A stretch of 64,000 nucleotides of DNA from Acetobacter aceti (lineage in GTDB: Bacteria > Pseudomonadota > Alphaproteobacteria > Acetobacterales > Acetobacteraceae): the NCBI RefSeq assembly GCF_002005445.1, contig NZ_CP014692.1:1116001-1180000 (forward strand). Direction: 5' to 3'. Each line of letters starts with the position of its first letter. Positions within the stretch are counted from its first letter, which is position 1. The notes under the pieces were generated by a model. That model was not told the DNA's origin, searched no databases, and saw only the letters and a list, made by a program, of their open reading frames with translations. Shown here one piece after another: positions 8,585-17,200 of the stretch. A program made the position numbers and the translations under genes.

Positions 8585-9781
8585 TCAGCCTGACTGACCA
8601 GACTGGAGCAAGGCCAGATCGGGAGAGTTCTCACGGAGGAGCGCAAGTATTTCAGTGGCGGCCGCATCGGCGGGCGTCTCTGCCTCCGGAGCATGCAGGC
8701 CCGTGAGAAGGCTTGAAAAACCTTCTTTCTGCCGGGCCTGAAGTGCTGGATCAGTCATGAGCTGTACAACGGTATCAGCCAGTTTATCTGCCCGGGAGTC
8801 TTCCTGCAGCAACTCCGGCACAAGCGCCCGGTTTGCCAGAAGATTGACCATGGCGACGAAAGGCACGCGGATGAGGCGGCGTGCGATGGCCGCCGTGAGC
8901 GGGTTGACGCGATAGGTCACCGCCATGGGAACGCCCGCCAGAGCCAGTTCCAGCGTCGATGTGCCTGATTTCGTCAGCGCCGCGCTGGCCGCTGCGAAAG
9001 CATCATGTTTTTCGGTAATGTCCGTTACGATCAGAGGTTGTACAGCCCAGAGAGCGGTCGCTTTTCTGACGGTGTCCGCCACGACGGGAGAAGCGGGAAT
9101 GACCGGGACAATACCCGGCATCCGGTTTTTAAGAAGAACCAGCATGGCGCCGAAAACGGGCAGGAGGCGTGGAGCCTCCGATCGTCGGCTGCCAGGCATC
9201 AGGATCAGAACAGGCGCTGCGGCATCAAGGCCATGCTGCGCACGGAATCGCTGGGCATCCCCGGTATCAGCTTCCGACTGCAACACCGGATGACCGACGA
9301 AATGGGCATCCAGCCCATGCTTTTGAAAAAAGGTTTCCTCAAAGGGAAGCAGGACCAGCAGCTTTTCCCACAGGCCGGGAAATTTTTTCACACGGTGTTC
9401 CCGCCATGCCCAGACCTGAGGCGCGACATACTGGACACGCGGAATACGCAGAGGGGCGATCCGTCGCAGAAGGCGGAGCGAAAAACCGGGACTGTCTATG
9501 GTCACAACCAGATCGGGCTGGAGCGCCTCGATATTGGCGACAGCTTCGTCAAGGCGGCGGGAGAGAGCCCTGATACGGGGCAGGATCTCCACCAGTCCCA
9601 TGACGGCCAGATCTTTCATGGGAAAAAGGCTGACCAGCCCGGCCTCGGTCATGCGTACGCCTCCCACCCCCGCAAAACGGAGACCGGAATTCTGTTTGCG
9701 CAGGGCGGTCATCAGGCGTGAACCCAGCACGTCTCCACTGGCTTCTCCTGCGAGAAGCCAGATCAGGGGGGCATCGGTCAT
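8585..9781 (-). CDS. lpxB: lipid-A-disaccharide synthase
   Basis: LpxB joins UDP-2,3-diacylglucosamine and lipid X to form the lipid A disaccharide at the inner face of the cytoplasmic membrane. The 398-residue GT-B fold protein shows family motifs: WLLAGEASGDVLGSRLM at the N-terminus, TIDSPGFSLRLLRR, YVAPQVWAWREHRVKK, LILMPGSRRSE, and KSGTSTLELALAGVPMAVTY near the C-terminus. It stands alone here; the usual neighbours lpxD, fabZ, lpxA and lpxI are not in view. Confidence 0.96.
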   Translation of the reverse strand: MTDAPLIWLLAGEASGDVLGSRLMTALRKQNSGLRFAGVGGVRMTEAGLVSLFPMKDLAVMGLVEILPRIRALSRRLDEAVANIEALQPDLVVTIDSPGFSLRLLRRIAPLRIPRVQYVAPQVWAWREHRVKKFPGLWEKLLVLLPFEETFFQKHGLDAHFVGHPVLQSEADTGDAQRFRAQHGLDAAAPVLILMPGSRRSEAPRLLPVFGAMLVLLKNRMPGIVPVIPASPVVADTVRKATALWAVQPLIVTDITEKHDAFAAASAALTKSGTSTLELALAGVPMAVTYRVNPLTAAIARRLIRVPFVAMVNLLANRALVPELLQEDSRADKLADTVVQLMTDPALQARQKEGFSSLLTGLHAPEAETPADAAATEILALLRENSPDLALLQSGQSG

Positions 9782-9805
9782 GAAGAGGCTGCTCGCGAAA
9801 TGTAA

Positions 9806-10327
9806 TCAGGAACAGCGCTGGCTGATGAAGCTTTTCTTGGCGGGGCCGACAACAGTGAACCGAAGACGTTCGGCTGCGGCCGACAGACGTACGCCCCGGC
9901 TTTTCACGCTGAGATGAAGTTCGGTCTCGCGGTGATTCTGAAGCACCATTGTTCCGGTTCCGCTGCCAGCGGCCGCTTCGGCATTGACAGCCCAGAACGT
10001 GCTGTCGAAATCCTCGATATTGGCCAGACCGTTGACAGAGCCCTGCACGCAGGCATTGGAGTAGCCGATGGCGGGCGCGCCGCCGCCTGCAACATGGATA
10101 TCGTAATCGACGCCTTTGAAATGCAGTACGCCGCTGCCCCATGTATAGCCGGGTCCGAGATTGGCCTGTGTAATACGGAACACGATCTGGTCTTCACTAC
10201 CGGCAGTCGGGGCGACCGTACCCGTGGTTTCGACAGCTGCCGATGCAGCCAGCGCCACTTTTTCCGGGACGACAGCAAAGCCGGTCACAGTGATCATCAT
10301 GGTCGCGGCCAGAAATTGTCGGGTCAA
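9806..10327 (-). CDS. small secreted protein of unknown function, TTG start
   Basis: The best start is a TTG at 10327: AAGGAG lies 7 nt upstream, and the protein then begins directly with a signal peptide (TRQFLAATMMITVTGFAVVP, then EKVALAA). In-frame ATG codons further upstream would put a long non-hydrophobic leader ahead of it. The 173-residue protein has a beta-rich mature part with WGSGVLHFKGVDYDIHVAGG, ANIEDFDSTFWAVNAEA and a Gly-rich turn. The layout (G-x-L-x-F-K-G-x-x-Y, then NLxDF) recalls small secreted proteins found in several proteobacteria, but I cannot name a family with certainty. Two cysteines (ACVQ in the middle and RCS at the end) could form a disulphide. It lies 24 bp upstream of lpxB on the same strand. 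Confidence 0.7.
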   Translation of the reverse strand: MTRQFLAATMMITVTGFAVVPEKVALAASAAVETTGTVAPTAGSEDQIVFRITQANLGPGYTWGSGVLHFKGVDYDIHVAGGGAPAIGYSNACVQGSVNGLANIEDFDSTFWAVNAEAAAGSGTGTMVLQNHRETELHLSVKSRGVRLSAAAERLRFTVVGPAKKSFISQRCS

Positions 10328-10743
10328 GGTCGCACTCCTTATTAGGCGTTTCCCACAGACGACAGTCATTTTCAGGCTGACCGACGATAGAAGGCAGAGC
10401 CCGTCAAGGCTGCTGTCGCGTGCAGGAATGACCTTTGTTTCATCTCTTCTCATCTCCTGCAAGAATGTTTGTAGAGCGCATAGGTTGCCAAAGAAAGTAT
10501 TTCACCGTGTTGGTCAGATTCTCTTTGGCAGTAGTATATAACGTCAGGGTTTCGACAGCCGTCTCGGGGAGCTTCCGGCAGCCTTGGCGGCGGGCATGCA
10601 GGAAGCTCGGGAAAGCAGGAAATGTCTGTCCCGGGAGAACCGGGTGTTTGTGTGAATTATACGCCGTCCGATGATCCTCCTCTCGACAATCAGCGGAGAC
10701 AAGGGCAGGAAAATGAGACATCTCAGCCAACGGAGAGCGGTAA
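10328..10743. other. intergenic region between divergent genes
   Basis: It separates the leftward secreted-protein gene from the rightward glutathione peroxidase gene and must hold both promoters. An AT-rich TAGTATATAACG stretch near 10532-10543 could be a -10 region for the rightward gene, but no clear -35 partner is placed well. No gene or RNA is supported. Confidence 0.4.
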
Positions 10744-11226
10744 ATGTCCTGTGCCTATGATTTCAGCCTTCCCGGTCTTGAGGGAGGCGTGGTGGATCTC
10801 GGGGCCTGGCGTGGAAAGCCGCTGCTCATCGTCAACACGGCGTCGAAATGCGGTTTTACGCCGCAATATGAAGGTTTGCAGTCGCTCTGGTCGGAGATGG
10901 ATCACGAACTCATCGTTCTGGGTGTGCCGTCCAATGATTTCGGCCAGCAGGAGCCGGGCAGCGCCTCGGAGATCGCGACATTCTGTGCGCGCAATTACGG
11001 CGTGAGCTTTCCGATGACGATCAGATGTCACGTCAAGGGGACCGATGCCACTCCCCTGTTTCGCTGGCTGGCTGATAAAGGTGGATTTTTCGCGCGTCCA
11101 CGCTGGAATTTCTTCAAATATCTCATCAACAGGGAGGGACAGCTTACAAACTGGTTCTCCAGTATGACTTCGCCCACTTCAGGCCGAATGCATGATGCGG
11201 TAAACCGGGTTGTTCTGGGAAGTTAA
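10744..11226 (+). CDS. glutathione peroxidase / thiol peroxidase
   Basis: The 160-residue protein is a bacterial Cys-type glutathione peroxidase, which reduces hydrogen peroxide and organic hydroperoxides, in bacteria often with thioredoxin as donor. The catalytic tetrad is visible: Cys36 in NTASKCGFTPQYEGL, the Gln in NDFGQQEPG (68 or 69), and Trp121-Asn122 in RWNFFKYLI. There is no signal peptide, so it should act in the cytoplasm. The length matches the family. It stands alone upstream of the penicillin-binding protein gene. Confidence 0.94.
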   Translation: MSCAYDFSLPGLEGGVVDLGAWRGKPLLIVNTASKCGFTPQYEGLQSLWSEMDHELIVLGVPSNDFGQQEPGSASEIATFCARNYGVSFPMTIRCHVKGTDATPLFRWLADKGGFFARPRWNFFKYLINREGQLTNWFSSMTSPTSGRMHDAVNRVVLGS

Positions 11227-11419
11227 GGCGCCTGAAACATGGATGCCGGCCTTCATCTGCCACGCCGACGGCATGCAGGGTGGCGCCGTGGCTTGTGCTC
11301 GCGGCCTTAGGAAGAGCCGGCGACCATAAATCCGCCATGAGTCCGGACCAGAAAATACAGCTATTTTCCAGCGACGCCGGGGGGCGACGGCATCCCGTGA
11401 CGGTGATAGAGACCCGCAT

Positions 11420-14326
11420 ATGACATCCCGCCCTTTTTTCCCGCATCTGATCGCCCGAAATCCGGCTTTTGCCGGTCACGGGCAGTATTCTGAAGCCCCG
11501 AGCGCTATGGCTCCTCATTCCACCGGACAACCATGGGGTGCTCTGGTGCTGAAGGTGACAGGTCTCGGCGGCAACAGGAATGGCTCCGATCTGCGTGTTT
11601 CTCCCGGCGACCGGCTTGACGGCGGCGGATATGACGGGAGCGATCGGGGAGGCGGTTCAGGCGGAGAGGGTGGTTCAGGGCCGCCGTCCTGGGGTGGTCC
11701 GCCACGCCGACCGCGTTTTCGCATGTGGCGGAGATTTCTGGGAACGACCGTTGCCGTGTTGCTGCTTGGCACCGCGACGGCTGGCGTGGCCGTCTGGTAC
11801 AAATATGCCGGTCTGGTGTCCGATCTCCCAACCGTGGAGGGGCTGCGATCCTATCAGCCGCCGGTGATGAGCCGCCTTTATTCCGGCGATGACCGGTTGA
11901 TCGCCGAGCTTGCGGCAGAGCGACGGATTTTTGTGCCGTATTCCGCCATCCCGGACCGCGTGAAGAATGCTTTTCTCGCTGCCGAGGACCAGAAGTTCTG
12001 GTCCCATAAAGGCATCGATCCGGTGGCCATTCTGCGCGCCGGTCTGACGGATCTTTCCCGCGGCAAGGGACGACGGCCACTCGGCGCTTCGACCATTACC
12101 CAGCAGGTCGCCCGAATCATGCTGCTGGGCTCGAACGCCCTGTCCATGGAACGCAAGGCCAAGGAAGCCCTGCTCGCCCTGCGTGTGGAGCAGGTGCTGC
12201 CCAAGGAGAAGATTCTCGAAATCTATCTCAATGAAATCTATCTCGGCGACGGCGCTTACGGCATTGGCGCGGCGTCTCTGGCCTATTTCAACAAGCCGCT
12301 CGATCAACTGGATGATTCTGAAGCGGCTTTTCTGGCGGCGCTTCCGAAATCTCCGACCAACTACAATCCTTATCGCTATCCGGATGCAGCGCGTAACCGG
12401 CGCAACTGGATTCTGGACCGCATGCAGGAACTCGGCTGGCTCGACGCGCAGTCAGCCCAGGCCGCCCGGCAGGAATCGCTTGCCACGAAAAGCTTTCGCC
12501 GTCCCGGACCGGCTCCCGGATCGGAGTGGTTCAGTGAAGAAGTGCGTCGTGAGCTGATCGAGAAATACGGCGTGCAGCAGACCATGCAGGGCGGTCTGGT
12601 TGTGCATACAAGCTTTGAGCCTGCCTTGCAGACCTCCGTCACGACAGCGCTGCGGGACGGGCTGATGGCCTATGACCGGTCGCACGGCGGCTGGCGTGGT
12701 GCTGTGGGACATCTCGACACCATCACGCGCAGCGCCGCGCAGGATGAGGCCGCATGGAGCGCCGCACTGGCCGCTGCGCCTCATCCAACTGGCATGCTGG
12801 ATCGCTGGCGACTGGCGGTCGTGCTGGATTCAGGAAATGGCAGTGTCGGCTGGCTTGAGAACGGCGCACCTCACCGTGCGTCGTTGCTGGCGAAGGATCT
12901 GGGCTGGATGCGGGTCTATCGGGCTCTGCGTCCCGGCGATCTGCTGATGGTAGAGCCGCAGGCCGAGGGCGGACGCGTCGCAATCCGGCAGATTCCGCGC
13001 GTCGAAGGCGCGGTCGTGACGATGGATGTCCACACAGGCCGCGTGCTGGCCATGTCGGGCGGCTGGTCGTTCGAATCTTCCCAGTTCAACCGGGCTTCGC
13101 AGGCGATGCGTCAGCCGGGTTCCTCCTTCAAGCCGTTTGTCTATCTGACGGCGATGGAGCAGGGGATTTCCCCTTCCCAGAAGTTTGATGACTCGGCCGT
13201 TTCCTACGGAAGCTGGCATCCCAACAACTACGAAAAGGATTTCTGGGGCGCGACGACACTGCACGACGCCCTGCGTGAATCCCGTAATCTCGTGACCATC
13301 CGTCTGGCCGCGCATATCGGTATCAAGAGCGTCGCCAGGGTCGCCGAGGATATCGGGCTGGTGCAGAACATGCCGCATGTGCTTCCGGCGGCTCTGGGCG
13401 CTGTGGAGACAACGGTGCTGCGGGAAGCCGGCGCGTATGCTTCCATCGCCAATGGCGGACATAAAGTCACGCCGACGCTGATCGATGACGTGCAGGATCG
13501 GAACGGTCACGTCCTCTGGCGGCCTGACGGTCTTGTCCTGTCCTCTGTCGCTCAGGCGCAGGCAGCAGCAGAGTCTTCCGGTAACGAACCAAATGCGGTT
13601 TTCCCTTCGGCTGAACAGGCGGGCGATCCGTCCGGGCAGCCTGCACAACCGAAGCCTCCCGTTGTAACGGGAGCAGGTCAGACGGATGTGCCTGTGCTTA
13701 AGGATACGCGTCCGAGTGTAAGCAGCGAAGCCAGCGCCTTTCAGATCACCACCATGATGCAGGACGTGATCAAACGCGGCACCGGCACACAGGCGGGAAC
13801 TGGAATCGACAATCCGATCGCGGGCAAGACCGGCACAAGTCAGGATTTCAATGACGCTTGGTTCGCGGGTTATTCCGCCGATCTCGTAACGATCGTCTGG
13901 ATCGGGTTTGACCAGCCCCAGTCGCTTGGCAAGAATGAGACTGGCGGCACCATTGCGGGTCCGATCTGGAACCGGATCATGAAGGTTGCGCTCGAAGGGC
14001 GGCCCAGACTCGATTTCCGGGTGCCGGACGGGGTGACGCTGGTGCGTTATGACACGGGACGTGGCGTGACGGTGGATGCGTTCAAGAACGATCAGGTGCC
14101 GGGTGACAGTTCCAGCTTTGCGGCGGGTAGTCCCGGAACGGGCGAGTTGACGGCTGCCGATACGGGTGCGGAAAATCTGCCTGATTCTGAGACTGACATG
14201 TCTTCTGGTGGAGCGGTTGCTGGCGGAGGCGCGGCGGCCAGTAGTGGCTCGAATACGGCTGCGCCAGCAGCGCCGGCACAGCAGCAGCCTTCCGGGGGGG
14301 ATATTGGTATGGGTGGGCTTTACTGA
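11420..14326 (+). CDS. class A penicillin-binding protein 1A (transglycosylase/transpeptidase)
   Basis: This 968-residue bifunctional enzyme polymerises lipid II into glycan strands and cross-links the stem peptides in the periplasm. After a Gly-rich cytoplasmic N-terminus comes one membrane anchor (about 105-128: FLGTTVAVLLLGTATAGVAV). The GT51 domain follows (EDQKFWSHKGIDPVAILRA, then GASTITQQVAR) and then the transpeptidase domain, with the active-site SxxK at Ser568-Lys571 (GSSFKP), SRN (ESRNLVTIRL) and KTGT at 803-806. The C-terminus is a low-complexity Gly/Ala/Ser tail. The start is uncertain: the ATG at 11420 has no clear ribosome-binding site and later in-frame starts are possible. 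The gene is not next to its common partner, the AmiC-type amidase, which lies at the far right of the window. Confidence 0.93.
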   Translation: MTSRPFFPHLIARNPAFAGHGQYSEAPSAMAPHSTGQPWGALVLKVTGLGGNRNGSDLRVSPGDRLDGGGYDGSDRGGGSGGEGGSGPPSWGGPPRRPRFRMWRRFLGTTVAVLLLGTATAGVAVWYKYAGLVSDLPTVEGLRSYQPPVMSRLYSGDDRLIAELAAERRIFVPYSAIPDRVKNAFLAAEDQKFWSHKGIDPVAILRAGLTDLSRGKGRRPLGASTITQQVARIMLLGSNALSMERKAKEALLALRVEQVLPKEKILEIYLNEIYLGDGAYGIGAASLAYFNKPLDQLDDSEAAFLAALPKSPTNYNPYRYPDAARNRRNWILDRMQELGWLDAQSAQAARQESLATKSFRRPGPAPGSEWFSEEVRRELIEKYGVQQTMQGGLVVHTSFEPALQTSVTTALRDGLMAYDRSHGGWRGAVGHLDTITRSAAQDEAAWSAALAAAPHPTGMLDRWRLAVVLDSGNGSVGWLENGAPHRASLLAKDLGWMRVYRALRPGDLLMVEPQAEGGRVAIRQIPRVEGAVVTMDVHTGRVLAMSGGWSFESSQFNRASQAMRQPGSSFKPFVYLTAMEQGISPSQKFDDSAVSYGSWHPNNYEKDFWGATTLHDALRESRNLVTIRLAAHIGIKSVARVAEDIGLVQNMPHVLPAALGAVETTVLREAGAYASIANGGHKVTPTLIDDVQDRNGHVLWRPDGLVLSSVAQAQAAAESSGNEPNAVFPSAEQAGDPSGQPAQPKPPVVTGAGQTDVPVLKDTRPSVSSEASAFQITTMMQDVIKRGTGTQAGTGIDNPIAGKTGTSQDFNDAWFAGYSADLVTIVWIGFDQPQSLGKNETGGTIAGPIWNRIMKVALEGRPRLDFRVPDGVTLVRYDTGRGVTVDAFKNDQVPGDSSSFAAGSPGTGELTAADTGAENLPDSETDMSSGGAVAGGGAAASSGSNTAAPAAPAQQQPSGGDIGMGGLY

Positions 14327-14640
14327 GGCGCAGAAGAAGGTGCTTCTTTTATTGTCCATGTAGAGATATAGTCAGGGTTTTTCACCACTTCTTCCGTCTG
14401 GTGAAGACGATATTCTCCCGGTTCCGCAGGATAGATCGAACTGGTATCGGGGGGAAGGTTATAGAAAGATCCTCCTCGTGAGCCTTCGAGGCGGAGTGTG
14501 ATGCCTTTTTTGGGATCTCACTTCGTCACCACACCAAAAAACTGCTCATCCGAGCTGTCTTCTCCATGCTCACGTGTCAAGCCAACCAGCAGGGTGGTGC
14601 CGACAAGATTTTTTGCAAAGACCTCATCCCAGTGGTTCAT
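14320..14640 (-). pseudogene. small conserved protein gene interrupted by an in-frame TGA
   Basis: On the minus strand 107 codons from the ATG at 14640 to a TAA at 14320 read as one protein, except for a TGA at codon 41 (14520-14518). Before it: MNHWDEVFAKNLVGTTLLVG and EQFFGVVTK. After it: DPKKGITLRLEGSRGG, FYNLPPDTSSIYPAEPGEYR and PDYISTWTIKEAP. The two halves fit together as one short beta-rich protein of a kind I have seen as a roughly 100-residue hypothetical in other bacteria (L-PPD-x6-A-PGEYRL, then VV-x-(N/D)PD-x4-TW). The 3' end overlaps the end of the penicillin-binding protein gene by 7 bp in convergent orientation. A nonsense mutation is the simplest reading; a sequencing error is possible. 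Codon recoding is unlikely, since no other sign is seen. Confidence 0.65.
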
Positions 14641-14815
14641 GCCTTTGATTCCTTTTGGGTCGATTAAAGAGAATGCTGCTATTTTTCCTTTTTTAGCTGA
14701 AGGTAAGTTTAATTCTTCCGTTGCCTTCAGTTTTCTTTCCTAGGGATGACATTCGCCGCGCCTGCCTGTATTCAGCGCCGTTCAGATTAACCCCGAAAGA
14801 CGGAGTCACGGTCGC

Positions 14816-15947
14816 ATGTCCGCCGAGACGGAAGCGCTCAACGAGCAGATCAAGCAGTCGGTTGCGCTGCTGAGGAGGCATCTTTGACTGGGATGTCGCC
14901 CAGGGCAGACTTGCCGAACTGAATAACCGGGCTGAAGACCCGGATCTCTGGAACGATGCCGACGCCGCGCAGAAGATGATGCGCGAGCGTACGCTGCTGG
15001 CCAACCAGATCGAAGGTGTCCAGAGCCTCGAAAATGAGGTCGAGGATACACTCGAACTCATCAGTATGGCGGAGGATGAGGGCGACGCTGATATGGTCGC
15101 CGACGGTATGAAGACGCTCAACCGTCTGGCGGACGAGGCCAAACGGCGGGAGACGGAAAGCCTTCTGTCGGGCGAAGCTGATTCCAACGACTGCTATCTT
15201 GAGATCAACGCTGGCGCAGGTGGCACGGAGGCTCAGGATTGGGCCGAGATGCTGTTGCGGATGTACAGCCGCTGGGCTGAGGCGCATGGTTACAAGCTGA
15301 CCATGATCGAAAGCTCCGAGGGCGAGCAGGCCGGGCTGAAATCGGTGACGATTCAGGTCTCCGGTCCAAACGCCTATGGATGGCTGAAGACGGAAGCCGG
15401 CGTGCATCGTCTGGTGCGGATTTCGCCATTCGATGCGGCGGCGCGTCGTCAGACCTCGTTTGCTTCGGTCTGGGTCTTTCCTGTGGTGGATGACACCATT
15501 GAGATCGAGATCAACGAGGCCGATCTGAAAGTGGATACGTTCCGCGCCTCCGGTGCGGGTGGGCAGCACGTCAACAAGACGGAATCCGCTATCCGTATCA
15601 CTCACATTCCGACGGGTATCATCGTGGCGTGTCAGACGGACCGGTCCCAGCATCGTAACCGCGCGACAGCCATGGGGATGCTGAAAGCCCGCATGTATGA
15701 GGCTGAACTGCAGAGACGGGAGGCCGCAGCCGCCCAGACCGAGGCAGCCAAGACGGACATCGGCTGGGGGCATCAGATTCGTTCGTACGTTCTCGCACCG
15801 TATCAGATGGTGAAAGACCTCCGTACGAACGTTGAAAAGGGCAATCCCGACGCTGTGCTCGATGGCGATCTGGATGACTTCATGGCAGCGTCTCTGGCAG
15901 CCCGTGTCGGAGCGACTCGTTCTGAGGCCAGCGCTTCCGCACAATAA
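14816..15947 (+). CDS. prfB: peptide chain release factor 2, made by programmed +1 frameshift
   Basis: RF2 ends translation at UAA and UGA. The first 23 codons run from ATG 14816 to CTT (14882-14884) and are followed by an in-frame TGA (14885-14887). Skipping the T at 14885 gives [20 protein letters not shown] and continues to the stop at 15947, for a 376-residue protein of normal length. The codon-recognition SPF is present ([19 protein letters not shown]), and the catalytic GGQ is at residues 248-250 ([19 protein letters not shown]). If annotated by simple open frames the gene would be wrongly started at 14976. The ATG at 14816 has GGAG about 10 nt upstream. A strong hairpin follows the gene. 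It stands alone between the penicillin-binding protein region and tonB. Confidence 0.95.
14873..14888 (+). promoter_or_regulatory. prfB: prfB autoregulatory +1 frameshift site
   Basis: AGGAGG (14873-14878), a 3-nt spacer (CAT), then CTT-TGA-C. This has the same layout as the well-known prfB recoding site: an internal Shine-Dalgarno sequence 3 nt before CTT, and a UGA followed by C, which is a poor terminator. Low RF2 lets the ribosome slip to the +1 frame and make more RF2. Confidence 0.95.
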
Positions 15948-15956
15948 TAAAGTCTA

Positions 15957-15987
15957 GCAGATTTCCGACATAAACTTGGAAATCTGC
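15957..15987 (+). terminator. likely terminator after prfB
   Basis: GCAGATTTCC and GGAAATCTGC form a perfect 10-bp stem around an 11-nt loop, 9 nt after the prfB stop. CTCTTTAAAT follows, a weak T-rich tail. Confidence 0.7.
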
Positions 15988-16474
15988 CTCTTTAAATCTT
16001 AAAATTAAATTTAGTTTGGCTTTTGCATTATTTGACATTCGAGCCTGCTGGTGCGCCTAAAAATTTTCATAGGCTGCCCGATATCTGTTCGCGCTCTGGA
16101 TTTTCGTGCGCAACTGGCTGTCTTCTGCGGTTTCTGACGCGATTTTAGTATAATGTATAGGGTCATAATTTTGGTCGGGCCCGGTAAAGTTGCTTATTGC
16201 TCCCGGTAAATTCTTTCGATAAATATATCGAAATCGAAACATTTAGGATTCTGTATTGTGCAGGATAAATGCATGGGAAATGATTTGTGTAAGGAGCGGT
16301 TCGCCATCTTGACATCTGCTCCCGTCGATTGCCCAATCGCGGCAATGCAGATGCGTCGCAGATGCGTCCCGCTGCTCTTTGCCGGAAGGCAGGGTCAGGT
16401 CGGGCTGTTATCTGTTGTCGCAGGAATGCACCAAGGTCGAGCCGTCTGACATCAGACCAGGGAGAGTTTCGAGT
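15988..16474. other. intergenic region upstream of the tonB operon
   Basis: It is AT-rich to about 16260 and then more GC-rich. TTGACA at about 16310 could be a -35 box, but no good -10 follows at 16-18 bp. No gene on either strand resembles a known protein. The tonB promoter must be here; I could not identify an iron-regulator site. Confidence 0.4.
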
Positions 16475-17137
16475 ATGCTGGACTACGCGCAACAGCGACG
16501 TGACCCGACATTAAAGATTGCTGGCGTCTCAGGTGTTGCTGTGGTGTGCGGGATTCTTGGCGTGGTCTATTTTACCTGGAAAGATAAGGTCTCAGTGCCT
16601 GTCATACAGCCTCCGCTCAAGGCGACCGTCATTCCGGAGATAAAGCCACCGCCACCGCCACCACCGCCACCGCCGCCACCTCAGATGACTTCGCCGCCAC
16701 CGCCTTATGTGCCGCCGCCGAAGATCAAGGTGCAGCCTCCGCCACGTCCGGTGGTGCGTCATGTGACACATACACCGCCGCCAAAGGCGATGCCTCCGGC
16801 AAAGGTTACGCCGACAACGCCGGTACAGGCTCCAGTCGGTCCGCCGGTTCCGGATCATCTGGCCGGTTCCACGCCGCTTAATCGCGTCGAACTGCATTAT
16901 CCTGATGAAGCGCAGGATGAAGGCAGGGAAGGCCATGTCACGCTTGTCTGTGACGTGGAAGCGTCAGGGATGACCAATAACTGTACTGTCACGAGTGTAA
17001 AAGGTGGTCAGGACTTTGCTGCTGCGGCTCTGCAGTATGTTCGCAAGTCCCGTTACCAGCCAGCTACTGCAAATGGTGTTCCGGTCAAGGAATTCCATCA
17101 CACTTATACGATTACTTTCAGCCTGAGCGACAACTGA
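16475..17137 (+). CDS. tonB: energy transducer TonB
   Basis: TonB couples the proton motive force, gathered by ExbB-ExbD, to outer-membrane receptors. The 220-residue protein has an N-terminal membrane anchor (about 14-32: IAGVSGVAVVCGILGVVYF), then a Pro-rich periplasmic spacer that includes an uninterrupted run of 12 prolines. The C-terminal TonB fold (about 140-220) shows LNRVELHYPDEAQDEGREGH, CDVEASG, and SRYQPATANGVPVKEF. I start at the ATG at 16475, preceded by GGGAGAG; an earlier in-frame start would add 32 unlikely residues. It leads the operon tonB-exbB-exbD-exbD-TPR and is the natural partner of the B12 receptor encoded nearby. Confidence 0.95.
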   Translation: MLDYAQQRRDPTLKIAGVSGVAVVCGILGVVYFTWKDKVSVPVIQPPLKATVIPEIKPPPPPPPPPPPPQMTSPPPPYVPPPKIKVQPPPRPVVRHVTHTPPPKAMPPAKVTPTTPVQAPVGPPVPDHLAGSTPLNRVELHYPDEAQDEGREGHVTLVCDVEASGMTNNCTVTSVKGGQDFAAAALQYVRKSRYQPATANGVPVKEFHHTYTITFSLSDN

Positions 17138-17200
17138 CTGTATTTGAAACTATGGTTGCTCGATAATACTATGGTTCTATCAGATGAGGACACTGACTCG

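Noticed and set aside
12830..14359. A 509-codon open frame on the minus strand across the penicillin-binding protein gene
   Set aside because: It is the antisense shadow of a clear PBP1A gene with catalytic motifs; the translation is Arg/His-rich and resembles nothing.
14518..14520. TGA read as selenocysteine
   Set aside because: No selenoprotein family match, no Sec-like insertion hairpin identified and no selenium genes in view. A nonsense mutation is simpler.
16057..16242. A 61-codon minus-strand open frame between prfB and tonB
   Set aside because: No usable ribosome-binding site and no recognisable features.
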